NCBI RefSeq assembly: GCF_943733665.1
Contig: NZ_OX030782.1
Coordinates: forward strand, 4,512,501-4,576,500
Direction of reading: 5' to 3'
Length of the DNA stretch: 64,000 bases
Origin: Aquimarina sp. Aq107
Lineage (GTDB): Bacteria; Bacteroidota; Bacteroidia; Flavobacteriales; Flavobacteriaceae
The position numbers were made by a program, and so were the translations under genes. This document shows, piece after piece, positions 26,641 to 36,486 of this stretch (its first letter is position 1; every line of letters starts with the position of its first letter). The notes under the pieces are model-generated. The model ran no database searches and had not been told where the DNA came from. It worked only from the letters and a program-made list of their open reading frames with translations.

Positions 26641-26793
26641 TTAGTGACAACCACAACCGTTTTTTCCGCAACTTCCAGGCGTCTTTTTGCTTGAAGTAAC
26701 TGGCTTTGGTTTCCAAATAAATTTTTTAATCAAAAAACCTATTGCTATTGCAAAAACGACAAATACTAATATGTTCTGGATAAATAAATTCAT
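26641..26793 (-). CDS. FeoB-associated Cys-rich membrane protein
   Basis: 50 residues. A membrane helix (NILVFVVFAIAIGFLIKKFIW) is followed by a short tail ending GSCGKNGCGCH, with three Cys and a terminal His. This is the pattern of the small FeoB-associated Cys-rich proteins (FeoC-like place in the operon, unrelated to FeoC). It lies 39 bases after feoB. A role in ferrous iron delivery or redox sensing at the FeoB pore is inferred from context. Confidence 0.85.
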   Translation of the reverse strand: MNLFIQNILVFVVFAIAIGFLIKKFIWKPKPVTSSKKTPGSCGKNGCGCH

Positions 26794-26832
26794 AATTTGT
26801 TAGTCGAATAAAGATACAAAAACTTATTTTAT

Positions 26833-28929
26833 TTATTTTAAAATCTGATAAGCCGCCAATGCAACAGCATACGCTAAAACACTCATAAACACAAGTTGCG
26901 TCATTGGCCACTTCCAACTATTAGTTTCTCTTTTTACGATGGCTAATGTACTCATGCATTGCATTGCAAATGCATAAAAAAGTAACAAAGATATTCCGCT
27001 CGCTAGATTAAATAGTGGGGTTCCTGTTACAGGATGAACTTCAGAGGCCATTCTATTTTTGATGGTTTCTTCCTCATCACTTCCTACGCTATAAATAGTC
27101 GCCAAAGTACCAACAAAAACTTCGCGTGCTGCAAAAGAACTAATGATCCCTATTCCAATTTTCCAATCATATCCTAACGGAGCTACAATAGGTTCAATAG
27201 CTTTACCTGCATAGCCAATAAAAGAATATTCTAATTTATAAGAAGCAATTTTCTGATCTAGTTCTTCTTGAGAAAGATTCGAGTGCTCAGATGTTACTAT
27301 TTCTTCTGCATTACTAAAGTTCTCATTAGGTCCGAAACTTGCCAAAACCCATAAGATAATCGAAATGGCTAAAATTATCTTCCCTGCCCCAAAAACAAAC
27401 GCTTTAGTTTTTTCAATAACATTAAATATTACATTCTTAAACAAAGGCATTTTATACCCTGGCATCTCTATTACGAAGTAATTATTACTTTTTATTTTTA
27501 GAATTTTATTTAAAATCCAAGCAGAACCTACAGCGGCACCAAAACCTATAAAATATAATAACATCAAAGTCAGACTTTGATAACTAAATATCCATCCAAC
27601 CTTTTCATCAGGAATTACCAGTGCTATTATGATCAAATAAACAGGTAGTCTTGCAGAACATGTCGTAAATGGAACTACTAGAATTGTTATCAAACGTTCT
27701 TTCCAACTTTCAATATTCCTTGTAGCCATTACAGCAGGAATTGCACAAGCTGTTCCAGAAACTAAAGGAACAACACTTTTTCCACTTAATCCAAATTTTC
27801 GCATTACCCTATCCATAAGGAACACTACACGACTCATATATCCACTTTCTTCCAAAATGGAAATAAATAAGAATAAAAATGCAATCTGAGGTATAAAAAT
27901 GACAATACCGCCTAATCCAGGAATTATACCTTCGGTTATTAAGTCTATAAAAGGTCCTGACGGCAAAGCTGATTTTGCAGTCTCGCTTAACCACGCGAAT
28001 CCTTCATCTATTAGATCCATTGGGTATGATGACCAATCATAAATAGCTTGAAAAATCAACAGCAATATGGCGAAGAAAATAAAGTATCCCCAGAATTTAT
28101 GAGTTAACACTCTATCCAATCGAGCACGTATTCCGGTTGCCGCTTTTTCATCAATTATCAATCCTTTTTTTAGAACTTGATTAATAAATTGATATCTTTT
28201 AATAGTTTCTTTTTGCTGAAATCGCTTGAGCTCACTTTCCGATTTGATCTCAAAATCTGGCGGAACTTCAGGCTTCTTTTTATCAATTTTTCTAAAATTA
28301 ACATCTTGCGTAATTACCAACCAAAGTTTATAAATAGATTGATTAGGAAATGCTTTCCTAAGTCTATCAAAATATTCTGGAGCAAAAGTCAATGCATCGA
28401 CACAAGGCTTAGTAGGTAATGATGCATATGAAAGAATCAATTTCTTAAGTTCCTCTATTCCTTCATTTTTTCTAGCACTTACTAAAGCAATTTTAGTATT
28501 CAACTCTTTTTCTAGTAATGGAATATCTAGTGAAATCCCTTTTCTATTCATTCGATCTGCCATATTAATAACTAGAATCGTAGGGATTTCTAAATCTTTT
28601 ATTTGGGTAAATAGTAATAAATTTCTTTTAAGATTTTCTACATCACTTACCACCACAGCCACATCAGGAAAATCCTTATCTTTTTTATTAAGTAAAATTT
28701 CTATAACTACATTTTCATCTAAAGAAGAAGCATTAAGACTGTATGTACCAGGCAAATCAAGAATATGAGCCTTAATTCCTCGCGGTAGTTTACAGACTCC
28801 TTCTTTCTTTTCTACTGTAATTCCTGGATAATTGCCGACCTGTTGGTTTAATCCAGTTAGCAAATTAAAAACAGATGTTTTACCTGTATTTGGGTTTCCG
28901 ATAAGTGAAACTTTAATCTGCTTGGCCAT
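26833..28929 (-). CDS. feoB: Ferrous iron transporter B
   Basis: 698 residues. An N-terminal G domain has the P-loop GNPNTGKTS (residues 11-19), GNYPGITVEKKEG, DLPGTYSL and NMAD. A helical spacer follows, then about ten membrane segments with GTACAIPAVMATR and FTTCSARLPVYL, the conserved Gate motifs of FeoB. It imports Fe(II) across the inner membrane. It follows feoA by 14 bases and is followed by its small Cys-rich partner. Confidence 0.96.
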   Translation of the reverse strand: MAKQIKVSLIGNPNTGKTSVFNLLTGLNQQVGNYPGITVEKKEGVCKLPRGIKAHILDLPGTYSLNASSLDENVVIEILLNKKDKDFPDVAVVVSDVENLKRNLLLFTQIKDLEIPTILVINMADRMNRKGISLDIPLLEKELNTKIALVSARKNEGIEELKKLILSYASLPTKPCVDALTFAPEYFDRLRKAFPNQSIYKLWLVITQDVNFRKIDKKKPEVPPDFEIKSESELKRFQQKETIKRYQFINQVLKKGLIIDEKAATGIRARLDRVLTHKFWGYFIFFAILLLIFQAIYDWSSYPMDLIDEGFAWLSETAKSALPSGPFIDLITEGIIPGLGGIVIFIPQIAFLFLFISILEESGYMSRVVFLMDRVMRKFGLSGKSVVPLVSGTACAIPAVMATRNIESWKERLITILVVPFTTCSARLPVYLIIIALVIPDEKVGWIFSYQSLTLMLLYFIGFGAAVGSAWILNKILKIKSNNYFVIEMPGYKMPLFKNVIFNVIEKTKAFVFGAGKIILAISIILWVLASFGPNENFSNAEEIVTSEHSNLSQEELDQKIASYKLEYSFIGYAGKAIEPIVAPLGYDWKIGIGIISSFAAREVFVGTLATIYSVGSDEEETIKNRMASEVHPVTGTPLFNLASGISLLLFYAFAMQCMSTLAIVKRETNSWKWPMTQLVFMSVLAYAVALAAYQILK

Positions 28930-28943
28930 AAAAAGTAATCCTA

Positions 28944-29171
28944 TTAAATAATTTCAATCTCAATTTGTGAAGCAATTTCTTTGCGTATGGCGAGATGGCT
29001 ACCATTGATTGTAAGATACATTGGGCATTGAAACGGTGCGGTTTGCAATAATTGCACTTCATTACCAGGTAAGCAGCCCATTTCCAATAATTTTAGCGGA
29101 ATAGTATCAGACGTTATTTCCTTAATCAACGCTCGCTGACCCTTTTTGAGATTTGCTATAGTAATTTTCAA
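28944..29171 (-). CDS. feoA: FeoA-domain protein
   Basis: 75 residues from a TTG at 29171, which is preceded by AAAGG at a proper distance and gives the normal FeoA length (start KITIANLKKGQRA). The frame stays open to a TTG at 29252, but the added 27 residues are not FeoA-like. The SH3-like fold pattern is seen in LLEMGCLPGNEVQLLQTAPF and LAIRKEIASQIEI. FeoA is the cytoplasmic partner of FeoB. Confidence 0.88.
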   Translation of the reverse strand: MKITIANLKKGQRALIKEITSDTIPLKLLEMGCLPGNEVQLLQTAPFQCPMYLTINGSHLAIRKEIASQIEIEII

Positions 29172-29489
29172 GCCTTTATTTAGAATAATTTTAAACAAGG
29201 CAAAAGTAGTGGAAAAATATCTATTGAAAAAACTATCTCTTAGAAAAACCAATTACAAGTTGTTAAAATGTTCTTCCTGTCTTTTCTTTTTAGATTTCAT
29301 TAATAAAAATAGTTTTAAACCTATTCAAAAAAGGGTTAACACCCCAAAAAAAGTCCGAAATCATTGAAATTCAAATTTTTCGGATATGTAAGAAAGTATG
29401 TAGCTTTAATTTCATCATATCTAAATTTAGAAAAAGGCGGAAACTGAAAAGCCTTAAAATAGAGTAAGATCTAATTAAAAAGTTATAAA

Positions 29490-29948
29490 ATGAAAAATTA
29501 TAAAAAAATATTACTGCAAACATTAATGTTCTGCTTGATTGCAGTTATTTATTCTTGTGAAAAGAACAGCTTAGAACAAGAAAATTTGGACGTATCCAGT
29601 GAAGACAAAAACGATAAAATCGAAAAGTATGATGAATATACGGTTAGAAAACCTAAAAAAGATGGAGTTTATCTAGTTGCAAAAAATGAGCATACAGGTA
29701 GTCAATTATCTTACAAACTACATAATGCGCATATCACCAGCTTTCAAATCCTACAAAGAGATGGGAGTACTATTTTATTTGATAAACTAGTGATCCCCAC
29801 AGTAGAAAATTTACCTCCTTGGAGACCAGATTGTCCTGATGGATGGGACGAAAAATTAATTTGCTATGTTAACAAGGATGGTATTGCAGTTTCCTATACA
29901 CGATGTACTCCTACCTCATTTACAATTGGCCTTGAACCTGAATGGTAA
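29490..29948 (+). CDS. Lipoprotein of unknown function
   Basis: 152 residues. The signal ends in the lipobox AVIYSC (Cys near residue 23), followed by an acidic linker rich in Glu, Asp and Asn. The C-terminal half contains PPWRPDCPDGWDEKLICYV with paired Cys and several Trp. No family is recognised. It is divergent from feoA and is ended by the hairpin at 29997-30047. Confidence 0.6.
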   Translation: MKNYKKILLQTLMFCLIAVIYSCEKNSLEQENLDVSSEDKNDKIEKYDEYTVRKPKKDGVYLVAKNEHTGSQLSYKLHNAHITSFQILQRDGSTILFDKLVIPTVENLPPWRPDCPDGWDEKLICYVNKDGIAVSYTRCTPTSFTIGLEPEW

Positions 29949-29996
29949 TATTATGGATAAAGGTAACTAGATTACTTGTTATTTTTTCCCTAGAAA

Positions 29997-30047
29997 AACA
30001 CAGTTGTTTTTTAAGAAACCGAATTTTACACAAAAAGCAACTGTGTT
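29997..30047. terminator. Long-loop hairpin between convergent genes
   Basis: AACACAGTTG (29997-30006) pairs with CAACTGTGTT (30038-30047), with T-rich sequence on the far side in both directions. It separates the lipoprotein gene from the convergent SCO gene and overlaps the latter's stop region. Confidence 0.55.
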
Positions 30048-30720
30048 ATTTTACCCCTTCATTTTTTAAGATTTCTATATCTTCTAATAGCCGTTCAATT
30101 TCTTCTAAATCAGTTCCGTCATAAAACCCTCTAATACGCTTTTTCTTATCAACTAATACGAAATTTTCGGTATGAATCATATCATAAGGCCCACCATCAC
30201 CATTTGATTTTGCTACTAAATATGATTTGCGTGCAAGATCATAAATATGCTTTTTATCGCCAGTTACCAAATTCCATCGAGTATCATCAACTCCTTTTCT
30301 AATTGCATATTCTTTTAATTGTGGTACTCCATCTGTTTCCGGAATTACTGTGTGAGATAATAACTGAATATCTGGATCATTTTTTAATCTTCCTTGGATA
30401 AGCTTCATGTGATCTGTCATTATTGGACAAATGGTCTGACATGTTGTAAAAAAAAAATCCGCAACATAAATCTTATCTTCATAATTAGCTTGTGTAACTA
30501 TCTCACCATTCTGATTTAAAAGATTAAAATCCGCTATCTTATGATATTTACGTACATACTGAACCGTACTATCTACTAATTCTAAACTCACCATATCCGG
30601 TTCATATACTTGTAAAACTCTTTTTGGTTTTAGAATTGAATAAATTATTGAAATAATAATCGCAGATAGTACAAATAAAACTATGGCAAAGAATTTGTAC
30701 TTAGCAAAGAATCGAAGCAT
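30046..30720 (-). CDS. SCO1/SenC family copper/thiol protein
   Basis: 224 residues. An N-terminal membrane anchor (FFAIVLFVLSAIIISIIYSIL) precedes a thioredoxin-like domain. The metal-binding pair Cys94 and Cys98 lies in FFTTCQTICPIMTDHM, and the distal His is in YDMIHTENFVLVD. SCO proteins deliver copper to, or reduce, the CuA site of cytochrome c oxidase at the outer face of the inner membrane. No oxidase genes are adjacent. Confidence 0.92.
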   Translation of the reverse strand: MLRFFAKYKFFAIVLFVLSAIIISIIYSILKPKRVLQVYEPDMVSLELVDSTVQYVRKYHKIADFNLLNQNGEIVTQANYEDKIYVADFFFTTCQTICPIMTDHMKLIQGRLKNDPDIQLLSHTVIPETDGVPQLKEYAIRKGVDDTRWNLVTGDKKHIYDLARKSYLVAKSNGDGGPYDMIHTENFVLVDKKKRIRGFYDGTDLEEIERLLEDIEILKNEGVK

Positions 30721-30876
30721 ACTTACATTTTAGAGTTACAAAATTACAAGGTTTATCTTTTATAAAATTATGGTTTTCGCTAAAAAAATATTAAAACCGG
30801 AATCTGTATCCTTGATTTCTTTCATAAACTACTCTAAAAGGTTACTTTTGCGTGATTTAATTTTGAATAAGACCAT

Positions 30877-32190
30877 ATGAGTCCGATAATTATAAAAGCA
30901 TTACAGCTATTATTAAGTTTGTCTATCCTAATCGTTCTACACGAATTAGGACACTTTATTCCAGCAAAGCTATTTAAGACACGAGTAGAAAAATTCTATT
31001 TATTCTTTGATGTAAAATACTCGTTATTTAAGAAAAAAATCGGAGAAACGGTTTATGGAATTGGATGGTTACCATTAGGTGGGTATGTTAAAATTTCTGG
31101 AATGATCGATGAGAGCATGGACAAGGAGCAAATGGCTGGGCCACCGCAACCATGGGAATTTAGATCAAAACCAGCTTGGCAACGATTAATTATTATGCTT
31201 GGAGGTGTTACCGTAAACATCATCCTTGGGTTTTTAATATATATGGCAATTATATTCACTTGGGGAATTTCTTATGTTTCTTCTGAGGATATACCGGATG
31301 GATATGAAGTTGCAGAAATATTTGAAGAATATGGGTTTAAAGATGGTGATAGAGTCCTTAAGGTAAATGGTGAAGATTTTAAAGATGCAAGAGATGTAAA
31401 TATGTATCTTTTCTTAAGAGATGTAAAAAACATTACCGTATTATCAGTTGATGGAAATACTAAAACTATCGACATCCCAGAAGACATTGGTGCAACCATG
31501 TTTGAAGAAGGTGTTATGGAACCTTTTGGCATAAGACTAAAAACTGTCCTTGATACCGTAGTTGCTGATCGACCAGCATATAAAGCTGGACTTAGAAATG
31601 GAGATGAAATTTTATCTGTTAATGGTAAAAAAATTAGTTGGTGGCATCAATTTCAGAAGGAAGTAAAACCAAAAAAAGAAGAAGAAATTCAGATCACCTT
31701 TCTAAGAGACGGATCGCAACAAACTATTTCTGTAACAACGGATGAAGAAGGTACTATTGGAGTATTACCTGTTTATTATAAGATAAACAAAGATGAATTT
31801 TCTTTTGGAGAAAGCATAGGTGAAGGGTTTAACTACAGTTATTGGAAACTTCACGATTATATTGCACAGTTTAAGTATGTGTTTACTAAAAAAGGAGCTA
31901 CTCAGATTGGTGGATTTGCTGCCATAGGTAATTTATTCCCTCCTGTATGGGATTGGGCTGCTTTTTGGAGCACAACAGCTTTTATTTCGATTATTTTAGC
32001 TTTCATGAATATTTTACCAATTCCTGCATTAGATGGAGGACATGTAATGTTTTTATTATATGAAATCATTGCTGGGAGAAAACCTAATGATAAGTTTATG
32101 GAATATGCACAACTCGTTGGTTTTGTTATACTAATCGCTTTGTTGCTTTTTGCAAATGGGAATGATATTTATCGAGCTATCTTTGAATAA
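30877..32190 (+). CDS. rseP: RIP metalloprotease (site-2 protease)
   Basis: 437 residues. The zinc motif is H22ELGH26 in the first membrane segment, and the third ligand lies in NILPIPALDGGHVMF near residue 386. A PDZ region with two lobes lies between (YKAGLRNGDEILSVNGKKI is the clearest). It cleaves membrane-spanning anti-sigma factors or signal peptide remnants within the bilayer. A perfect TACTTTTG -7 box at 30843-30850 lies 26 bases before the start. Confidence 0.94.
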   Translation: MSPIIIKALQLLLSLSILIVLHELGHFIPAKLFKTRVEKFYLFFDVKYSLFKKKIGETVYGIGWLPLGGYVKISGMIDESMDKEQMAGPPQPWEFRSKPAWQRLIIMLGGVTVNIILGFLIYMAIIFTWGISYVSSEDIPDGYEVAEIFEEYGFKDGDRVLKVNGEDFKDARDVNMYLFLRDVKNITVLSVDGNTKTIDIPEDIGATMFEEGVMEPFGIRLKTVLDTVVADRPAYKAGLRNGDEILSVNGKKISWWHQFQKEVKPKKEEEIQITFLRDGSQQTISVTTDEEGTIGVLPVYYKINKDEFSFGESIGEGFNYSYWKLHDYIAQFKYVFTKKGATQIGGFAAIGNLFPPVWDWAAFWSTTAFISIILAFMNILPIPALDGGHVMFLLYEIIAGRKPNDKFMEYAQLVGFVILIALLLFANGNDIYRAIFE

Positions 32191-32213
32191 TAATAAAAAA
32201 TCAAAAAAATCTT

Positions 32214-32242
32214 TTTGTGTTTTAAAAAATAGTATATATTTG
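32214..32242 (+). promoter_or_regulatory. Bacteroidota housekeeping promoter of the tRNA gene
   Basis: TTTG (32214-32217), 17 bases, then TATATTTG (32235-32242). Both elements match the -33/-7 consensus of the phylum exactly, 44 bases before the tRNA. Confidence 0.8.
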
Positions 32243-32285
32243 CACTCGCAAAAGAGAAAAACACTTCTCGATTGTAAAGAGATAT

Positions 32286-32359
32286 TCCTCCTTAGCTCAG
32301 TTGGTTAGAGCATCTGACTGTTAATCAGAGGGTCCTTGGTTCGAGTCCAAGAGGGGGAG
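32286..32359 (+). tRNA. tRNA-Asn (anticodon GTT)
   Basis: A 74-base cloverleaf without encoded CCA. The acceptor arms TCCTCCT and AGGGGGA pair with one G-T. The D loop has AGCTCAGTTGGTTAGAGC, the anticodon arm TCTGA-CTGTTAA-TCAGA carries GTT, and the T arm has GGTTCGAGTCC. It stands alone with its own promoter and terminator. Confidence 0.97.
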
Positions 32360-32360
32360 C

Positions 32361-32388
32361 AAAAGTTCAACAGAAATGTTGAACTTTT
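32361..32388 (+). terminator. Terminator of the tRNA-Asn gene
   Basis: AAAAGTTCAACA (32361-32372) pairs perfectly with TGTTGAACTTTT (32377-32388) around a GAAA loop and is followed by more T. Confidence 0.85.
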
Positions 32389-32462
32389 TTGTTTTACAAT
32401 TGTTTATTAAAGTTACATTTGGAAAAAACTAAAGCAAGGTTGTCATAATACACTTATCTTTT

Positions 32463-33614
32463 TTAAAATTTAGCTCTATAATCTTTAGGAGTTTTTCTAG
32501 TGTATTTTCTAAAAGCTCTATGAAAAGATGATTTGGAATTAAAACCTACTTCATACAATATCTCCAAAACATGACTGGATCTTCTATTAGGGTCTTCAAG
32601 AATTTTGATAGCCATCTCAATTCTATACTCATTAATGAAATCAAAAAAATGCTTGCCAATATAACGATTAATCAAAATTGACAACTCCTGAGTTTCCATA
32701 CCAACACTATTTGCAAGCTCCTTTATGCTTAATGTAGAATTAAGAAAAGACTGATTAATTTCAATGTGTTGTCTTAATTTTACAATTTTTTCTTGAATTT
32801 CTTTCTGATCACTTACTTGATTCAAATTTATATTTTGAGAATTATTTAGATACAAATTTTTCACTAACTTATGTTTAGTATCCACAGCACGGAAAATTTC
32901 CGGAGAATACAAACTTTTTAGTATCAGCCAAGACACAAACAATACTAAATAAATAGTATGAAAAATTCTTATATTTAATATTTCCTCATGATTCCCAAAA
33001 TAAATAATTGCCGTTCTGAAGAATGAAAAAATAAATAACAACACTAACAAAAAAGTTAACTGATTTAACCATTTGTAATTAAAATATCTTTTATCTGAAT
33101 AATTTTCTAATAATATCAATTTATATTTTTTTAATTCCACACACATAAGTATCAAATAGAAGCTAATAGTAACCATATTTAAAAAAGAGTATAATTTTGC
33201 TTCTAAATGAGAATGATACGATTGATAAAAAACCATTCGATCTGTTTCACTTACAGAAAAAAATCTTGGAATAAAAATTATGATTACCAAAACAAATGGT
33301 ATTATATGTAATAAGTGTCCCTTGTTTAACTTGAAGTCAAGATACATAGATGAAATCAAGTACAAATAAAGTAGAGGCCCGGAAAAGAGCATAAATTGAT
33401 CTCTTAACTGCTCAAAAATTAAAGGTGTTCTAATGTAATCAGAATAAAGAAAAACACTGATATGAATCGCCAATATCAACAAAAATAATCCCATTAACAT
33501 ATTGCTAACTTTATTATGTCTTTTGCTTTTAACAGTAAACAAAAATAAAGCTAACACCAATGCAATGAAAAATACAAGTATTGTGGCTTTTTCCAAAATA
33601 AAATCTTGACCCAT
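32463..33614 (-). CDS. Membrane-embedded AraC-family regulator
   Basis: 383 residues. The first 235 residues hold about seven or eight membrane segments (first: ATILVFFIALVLALFLFTV). The last 105 residues are an AraC-type DNA-binding domain (SIKELANSVGMETQELSILI, VLEILYEVGFNSKSSFHRAF, ending RKTPKDYR). Such membrane AraC proteins are common in Bacteroidota and take a membrane or outside signal. The next gene upstream is a beta-lactamase-like lipoprotein, which could be its target or sensor partner; this is inference. Confidence 0.88.
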   Translation of the reverse strand: MGQDFILEKATILVFFIALVLALFLFTVKSKRHNKVSNMLMGLFLLILAIHISVFLYSDYIRTPLIFEQLRDQFMLFSGPLLYLYLISSMYLDFKLNKGHLLHIIPFVLVIIIFIPRFFSVSETDRMVFYQSYHSHLEAKLYSFLNMVTISFYLILMCVELKKYKLILLENYSDKRYFNYKWLNQLTFLLVLLFIFSFFRTAIIYFGNHEEILNIRIFHTIYLVLFVSWLILKSLYSPEIFRAVDTKHKLVKNLYLNNSQNINLNQVSDQKEIQEKIVKLRQHIEINQSFLNSTLSIKELANSVGMETQELSILINRYIGKHFFDFINEYRIEMAIKILEDPNRRSSHVLEILYEVGFNSKSSFHRAFRKYTRKTPKDYRAKF

Positions 33615-33693
33615 AAAAGAAACAGTAGTATAAATGCTAAAATAAGCATGTTCAAATAACTACTGTTCAAAATGGATTATAAATACAATTTTG

Positions 33694-35139
33694 TTAATTG
33701 TTTTCTAATTCTTTTATCTTGGCGTTCATTTGGTCATTGTAGTTCCACTTATTAACCACATTCATCTTAATCGCACGTTTATAACCAGCTATAGCTCCTA
33801 AAGTATCTCCTTGTTTTTCGTATGTCTCAGCCAAACCTGCTTGAGGAATCCACCACTCTGGAAATGTCATTAAAAGAATATTGTAAACATCAAATGCTGC
33901 AAAATCACTATTATAATTCAATGTATTTCCTATCCCATTTATATTCCACTTCAAATTATAAAACTCGGTTTCCAAGTTTTCTGAGATAAGTGTTTTAAAT
34001 ACTAATTCTGCCTTTTCATATTCTTTATTCACCACTAAGCTCATAATATCTTCTTCCAAAGTCAAATCTTTAGTTTTTAATTCTGGAATTGTCATCCTAG
34101 CAATATCATCTATTATGATATCATAAGCTGGATGTAAATAACCATTTGAAAGTAAAATAATAGTTGTATTATTATCTAAAAACTTTCTAAATCCTACACA
34201 ATTTCCCCCAGAAAAACCAACAGATTTCAGGTTATTTACCGGATAGATTCCCCACCCGTGCAAAAATTTATCTGTTTTGTTTTTATAATTAAAAAGTGTC
34301 CATAACATTTTTTTTGATTCACTATTAAGCAATTCATTATTATCTAATTTAGAATTCCACTTAACAAACTCATCAAGAGTAATGTTTAATCCATTACCAG
34401 AAAACCCTCTCGCCCCACTATTATTCTTGTCTTTATCAAACTCTTTAGTCTTATAATTATAGAAATACCTTGTTGCTCTTTTAGGAATATCATCTGTAGC
34501 ATTGGATGAAAACAATACATTATCATAGTCACCATTAAATTGATTCCTAATTACAAACTCTGCAAAAGACAATCCAGAGACATTTTCGATTATTTGAGAA
34601 AGAAGCCAATAATTAGTTTGATTGTATTCAAATTGATTTCCTCTTTCAAAATCCATTTCATCATTAGATAGTTTTTCAATTAACTGATCATCTGTTAAAT
34701 CCCATTTATATCTAATCATATCAGGTAGTCCAGATGAATGACTTAATAAATTGTTGATTCTAATATCACGCCACTTAAGTGGTAAATTGTTAAGATATTT
34801 TGAAATTTTATCATTCAAGCTGATTTTTCCCTTTTCTATAAGTTGAAAAACAGCAGTAGATGTTATTAGTTTTGTTGAAGAAAACATTCTAAACAATGTT
34901 TGTTCGTCAACATTCCTGTTTTGCTCCAATGAAGATTTTCCTTTATAAGTTTGATAAATTATACTATCATTTTGTATAACAGAAATAGCCAAACCTGGGA
35001 TATTATGCAACTTCATTACATTGGTAACATAGATGTCAATATTGTTTTTCAAGTTGCAACTTGTCTCTACATTTTTTTTATTAACGCATGAGACACTAAT
35101 AATTACTAGTATTAAAACATGCAATAGGTTTTTTTTCAT
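33694..35139 (-). CDS. Serine hydrolase lipoprotein (beta-lactamase/AmpC-like fold) with C-terminal TPR-like end
   Basis: 481 residues from ATG 35139, where the lipoprotein signal begins (MKKNLLHVLILVIISVSC). An upstream in-frame start would add 32 residues before the signal and is rejected. The catalytic SxxK is in FRMFSSTKLITSTAVF, and the second motif Tyr lies in FEYNQTNYWLLSQI, where the usual third-place Asn is Gln. The region FSGGNCVGF stands at the third motif. The last 90 residues are helical and TPR-like (LAETYEKQGDTLGAIAGYKRAI). It may be a peptidase or esterase acting on cell wall or peptide substrates. Confidence 0.85.
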   Translation of the reverse strand: MKKNLLHVLILVIISVSCVNKKNVETSCNLKNNIDIYVTNVMKLHNIPGLAISVIQNDSIIYQTYKGKSSLEQNRNVDEQTLFRMFSSTKLITSTAVFQLIEKGKISLNDKISKYLNNLPLKWRDIRINNLLSHSSGLPDMIRYKWDLTDDQLIEKLSNDEMDFERGNQFEYNQTNYWLLSQIIENVSGLSFAEFVIRNQFNGDYDNVLFSSNATDDIPKRATRYFYNYKTKEFDKDKNNSGARGFSGNGLNITLDEFVKWNSKLDNNELLNSESKKMLWTLFNYKNKTDKFLHGWGIYPVNNLKSVGFSGGNCVGFRKFLDNNTTIILLSNGYLHPAYDIIIDDIARMTIPELKTKDLTLEEDIMSLVVNKEYEKAELVFKTLISENLETEFYNLKWNINGIGNTLNYNSDFAAFDVYNILLMTFPEWWIPQAGLAETYEKQGDTLGAIAGYKRAIKMNVVNKWNYNDQMNAKIKELENN

Positions 35140-35403
35140 TTTTTTTCTTTTAATTGATGATGAAGTACTAATAAAGAATGTATATCCTTTATTATTGAAC
35201 AATATTAATTTTAAGAAATGAATTAAAAGTCCCATTTAAAAAAAGCGAACTTATTTTTTCAAAAACTCCATCGCCAATTTGTCTAGATCTGAACATATTA
35301 TTTTTAGTATAAAACATTCTGAAGAAAAACTAAGAAACAATAAAACTTATCAATATTATCAAATATATTTTTTAACTTTAAGTTCATTCAAATCATTTTA
35401 AAA

Positions 35404-35559
35404 ATGAAGAGTTTAAAAAAATTCAAAAAACTATCTAGAACCGAACTAACAAAAATAAACGGTGGTTCTAACAACACTACCGGTGAATGTAATGATTTTA
35501 TTGATATATCAACAACAATGGCAATGCCCGAACCCGGAAGATATTGTTTGTCAGATTAA
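35404..35559 (+). CDS. Gly-Gly-leader bacteriocin-like peptide
   Basis: A 51-residue frame. The leader MKSLKKFKKLSRTELTKING-G is a Gly-Gly (peptidase C39) leader of the kind found on flavobacterial bacteriocin-like peptides, with Leu/Ser-x-x-E-Leu spacing. The 30-residue core starts SNNTTGECND and ends MPEPGRYCLSD, with two Cys and seven Ser/Thr. The leader differs from the lanthipeptide leaders at 46 kb, yet the ending PEPGRYC resembles PPPGRYC of the precursor at 45979-46131. No processing enzyme or exporter is adjacent. It lies between two minus-strand genes on the plus strand, which argues for a dedicated transcript. Confidence 0.7.
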   Translation: MKSLKKFKKLSRTELTKINGGSNNTTGECNDFIDISTTMAMPEPGRYCLSD

Positions 35560-35583
35560 CACCTGTTAACTTTTGTTCTATTA

Positions 35584-36321
35584 TTAATTAAATCCTAAAA
35601 TTTCGTAAGAGTAATCTGCTCTTAAAAACATAGGGTTCCTTAAACTATCCGTCATATAACTTTTACGTTCGGCGTTAAGGGATAAACCCGTTTTATCTTC
35701 ATATTTTGTATTTACAATATAACTATAAGTAGTCCCGTGATGTACCATATTACCGACTAATTTATACGTTAATGCATCAAAATAATACCACCAAGTATTC
35801 GCAGGAGAACCATCCTCTTCAAAATAAGCAACTTTCACTACATGAACTTCTTTACTATCTATTGTATCAATTCCAATATAAGATAATATAACCTCCTCAT
35901 CTAACAATTTATAAGGTTGCCAGATAACATAGTGTGCGGCAAAAATAGATTTATAATACTTTTCTTTTAACTCTGGATCACCTTGTATAACGTTATCAAA
36001 GTACACGCTAATTTTATCATCCTCGAATACAACTTTCTTTTGAACAGCACTCTCTACCCATACCGTTTCTGCCCTAAACTTTGGACTGAATGTATTTTTA
36101 TGGGTTTGTATAATTTTCTTCTCTATAGCTCCAATACTATCATATAAAATAGTAGTTTTTTTATATGAGAGCTTCTTTGCACTGCTCCATTTTTCTAATC
36201 CACCATGCGCCTCTAATGATTTTAGTATTATTTCCTTTGAATCCAATTCATTTTTGCAGGACTGCAGAGACAATAGCATAACACAGATAATTTGGAATAC
36301 TTTTATGATCTTTAACATCAT
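35584..36321 (-). CDS. DUF6503-like lipoprotein
   Basis: 245 residues. A lipoprotein signal ends in LLSLQSC (Cys22). The body starts ILKSLEAHGGLEKWSSAKKL and continues in a beta-rich pattern (VVFEDDKISVYFDN, WWYYFDALTYKLVGNMV) similar to LolA-like sheets. The family name is from memory and the function is unknown. It resembles in pattern the lipoproteins at 53991-54884 and 58411-59289. Confidence 0.65.
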   Translation of the reverse strand: MMLKIIKVFQIICVMLLSLQSCKNELDSKEIILKSLEAHGGLEKWSSAKKLSYKKTTILYDSIGAIEKKIIQTHKNTFSPKFRAETVWVESAVQKKVVFEDDKISVYFDNVIQGDPELKEKYYKSIFAAHYVIWQPYKLLDEEVILSYIGIDTIDSKEVHVVKVAYFEEDGSPANTWWYYFDALTYKLVGNMVHHGTTYSYIVNTKYEDKTGLSLNAERKSYMTDSLRNPMFLRADYSYEILGFN

Positions 36322-36486
36322 TATATTTTTAGAATAGTTGAATTAATCTTTAGCCTATATTCTACCTTATCACAAAGTAAATTATTAATATAACTTTATT
36401 TTGTTAAACAAAAACTTAATTACTAGTTTTGCCGAAAAGTAATAAAGGAAAAAAATTATCTAATATCCCCTCCCCTAGATAATTAC

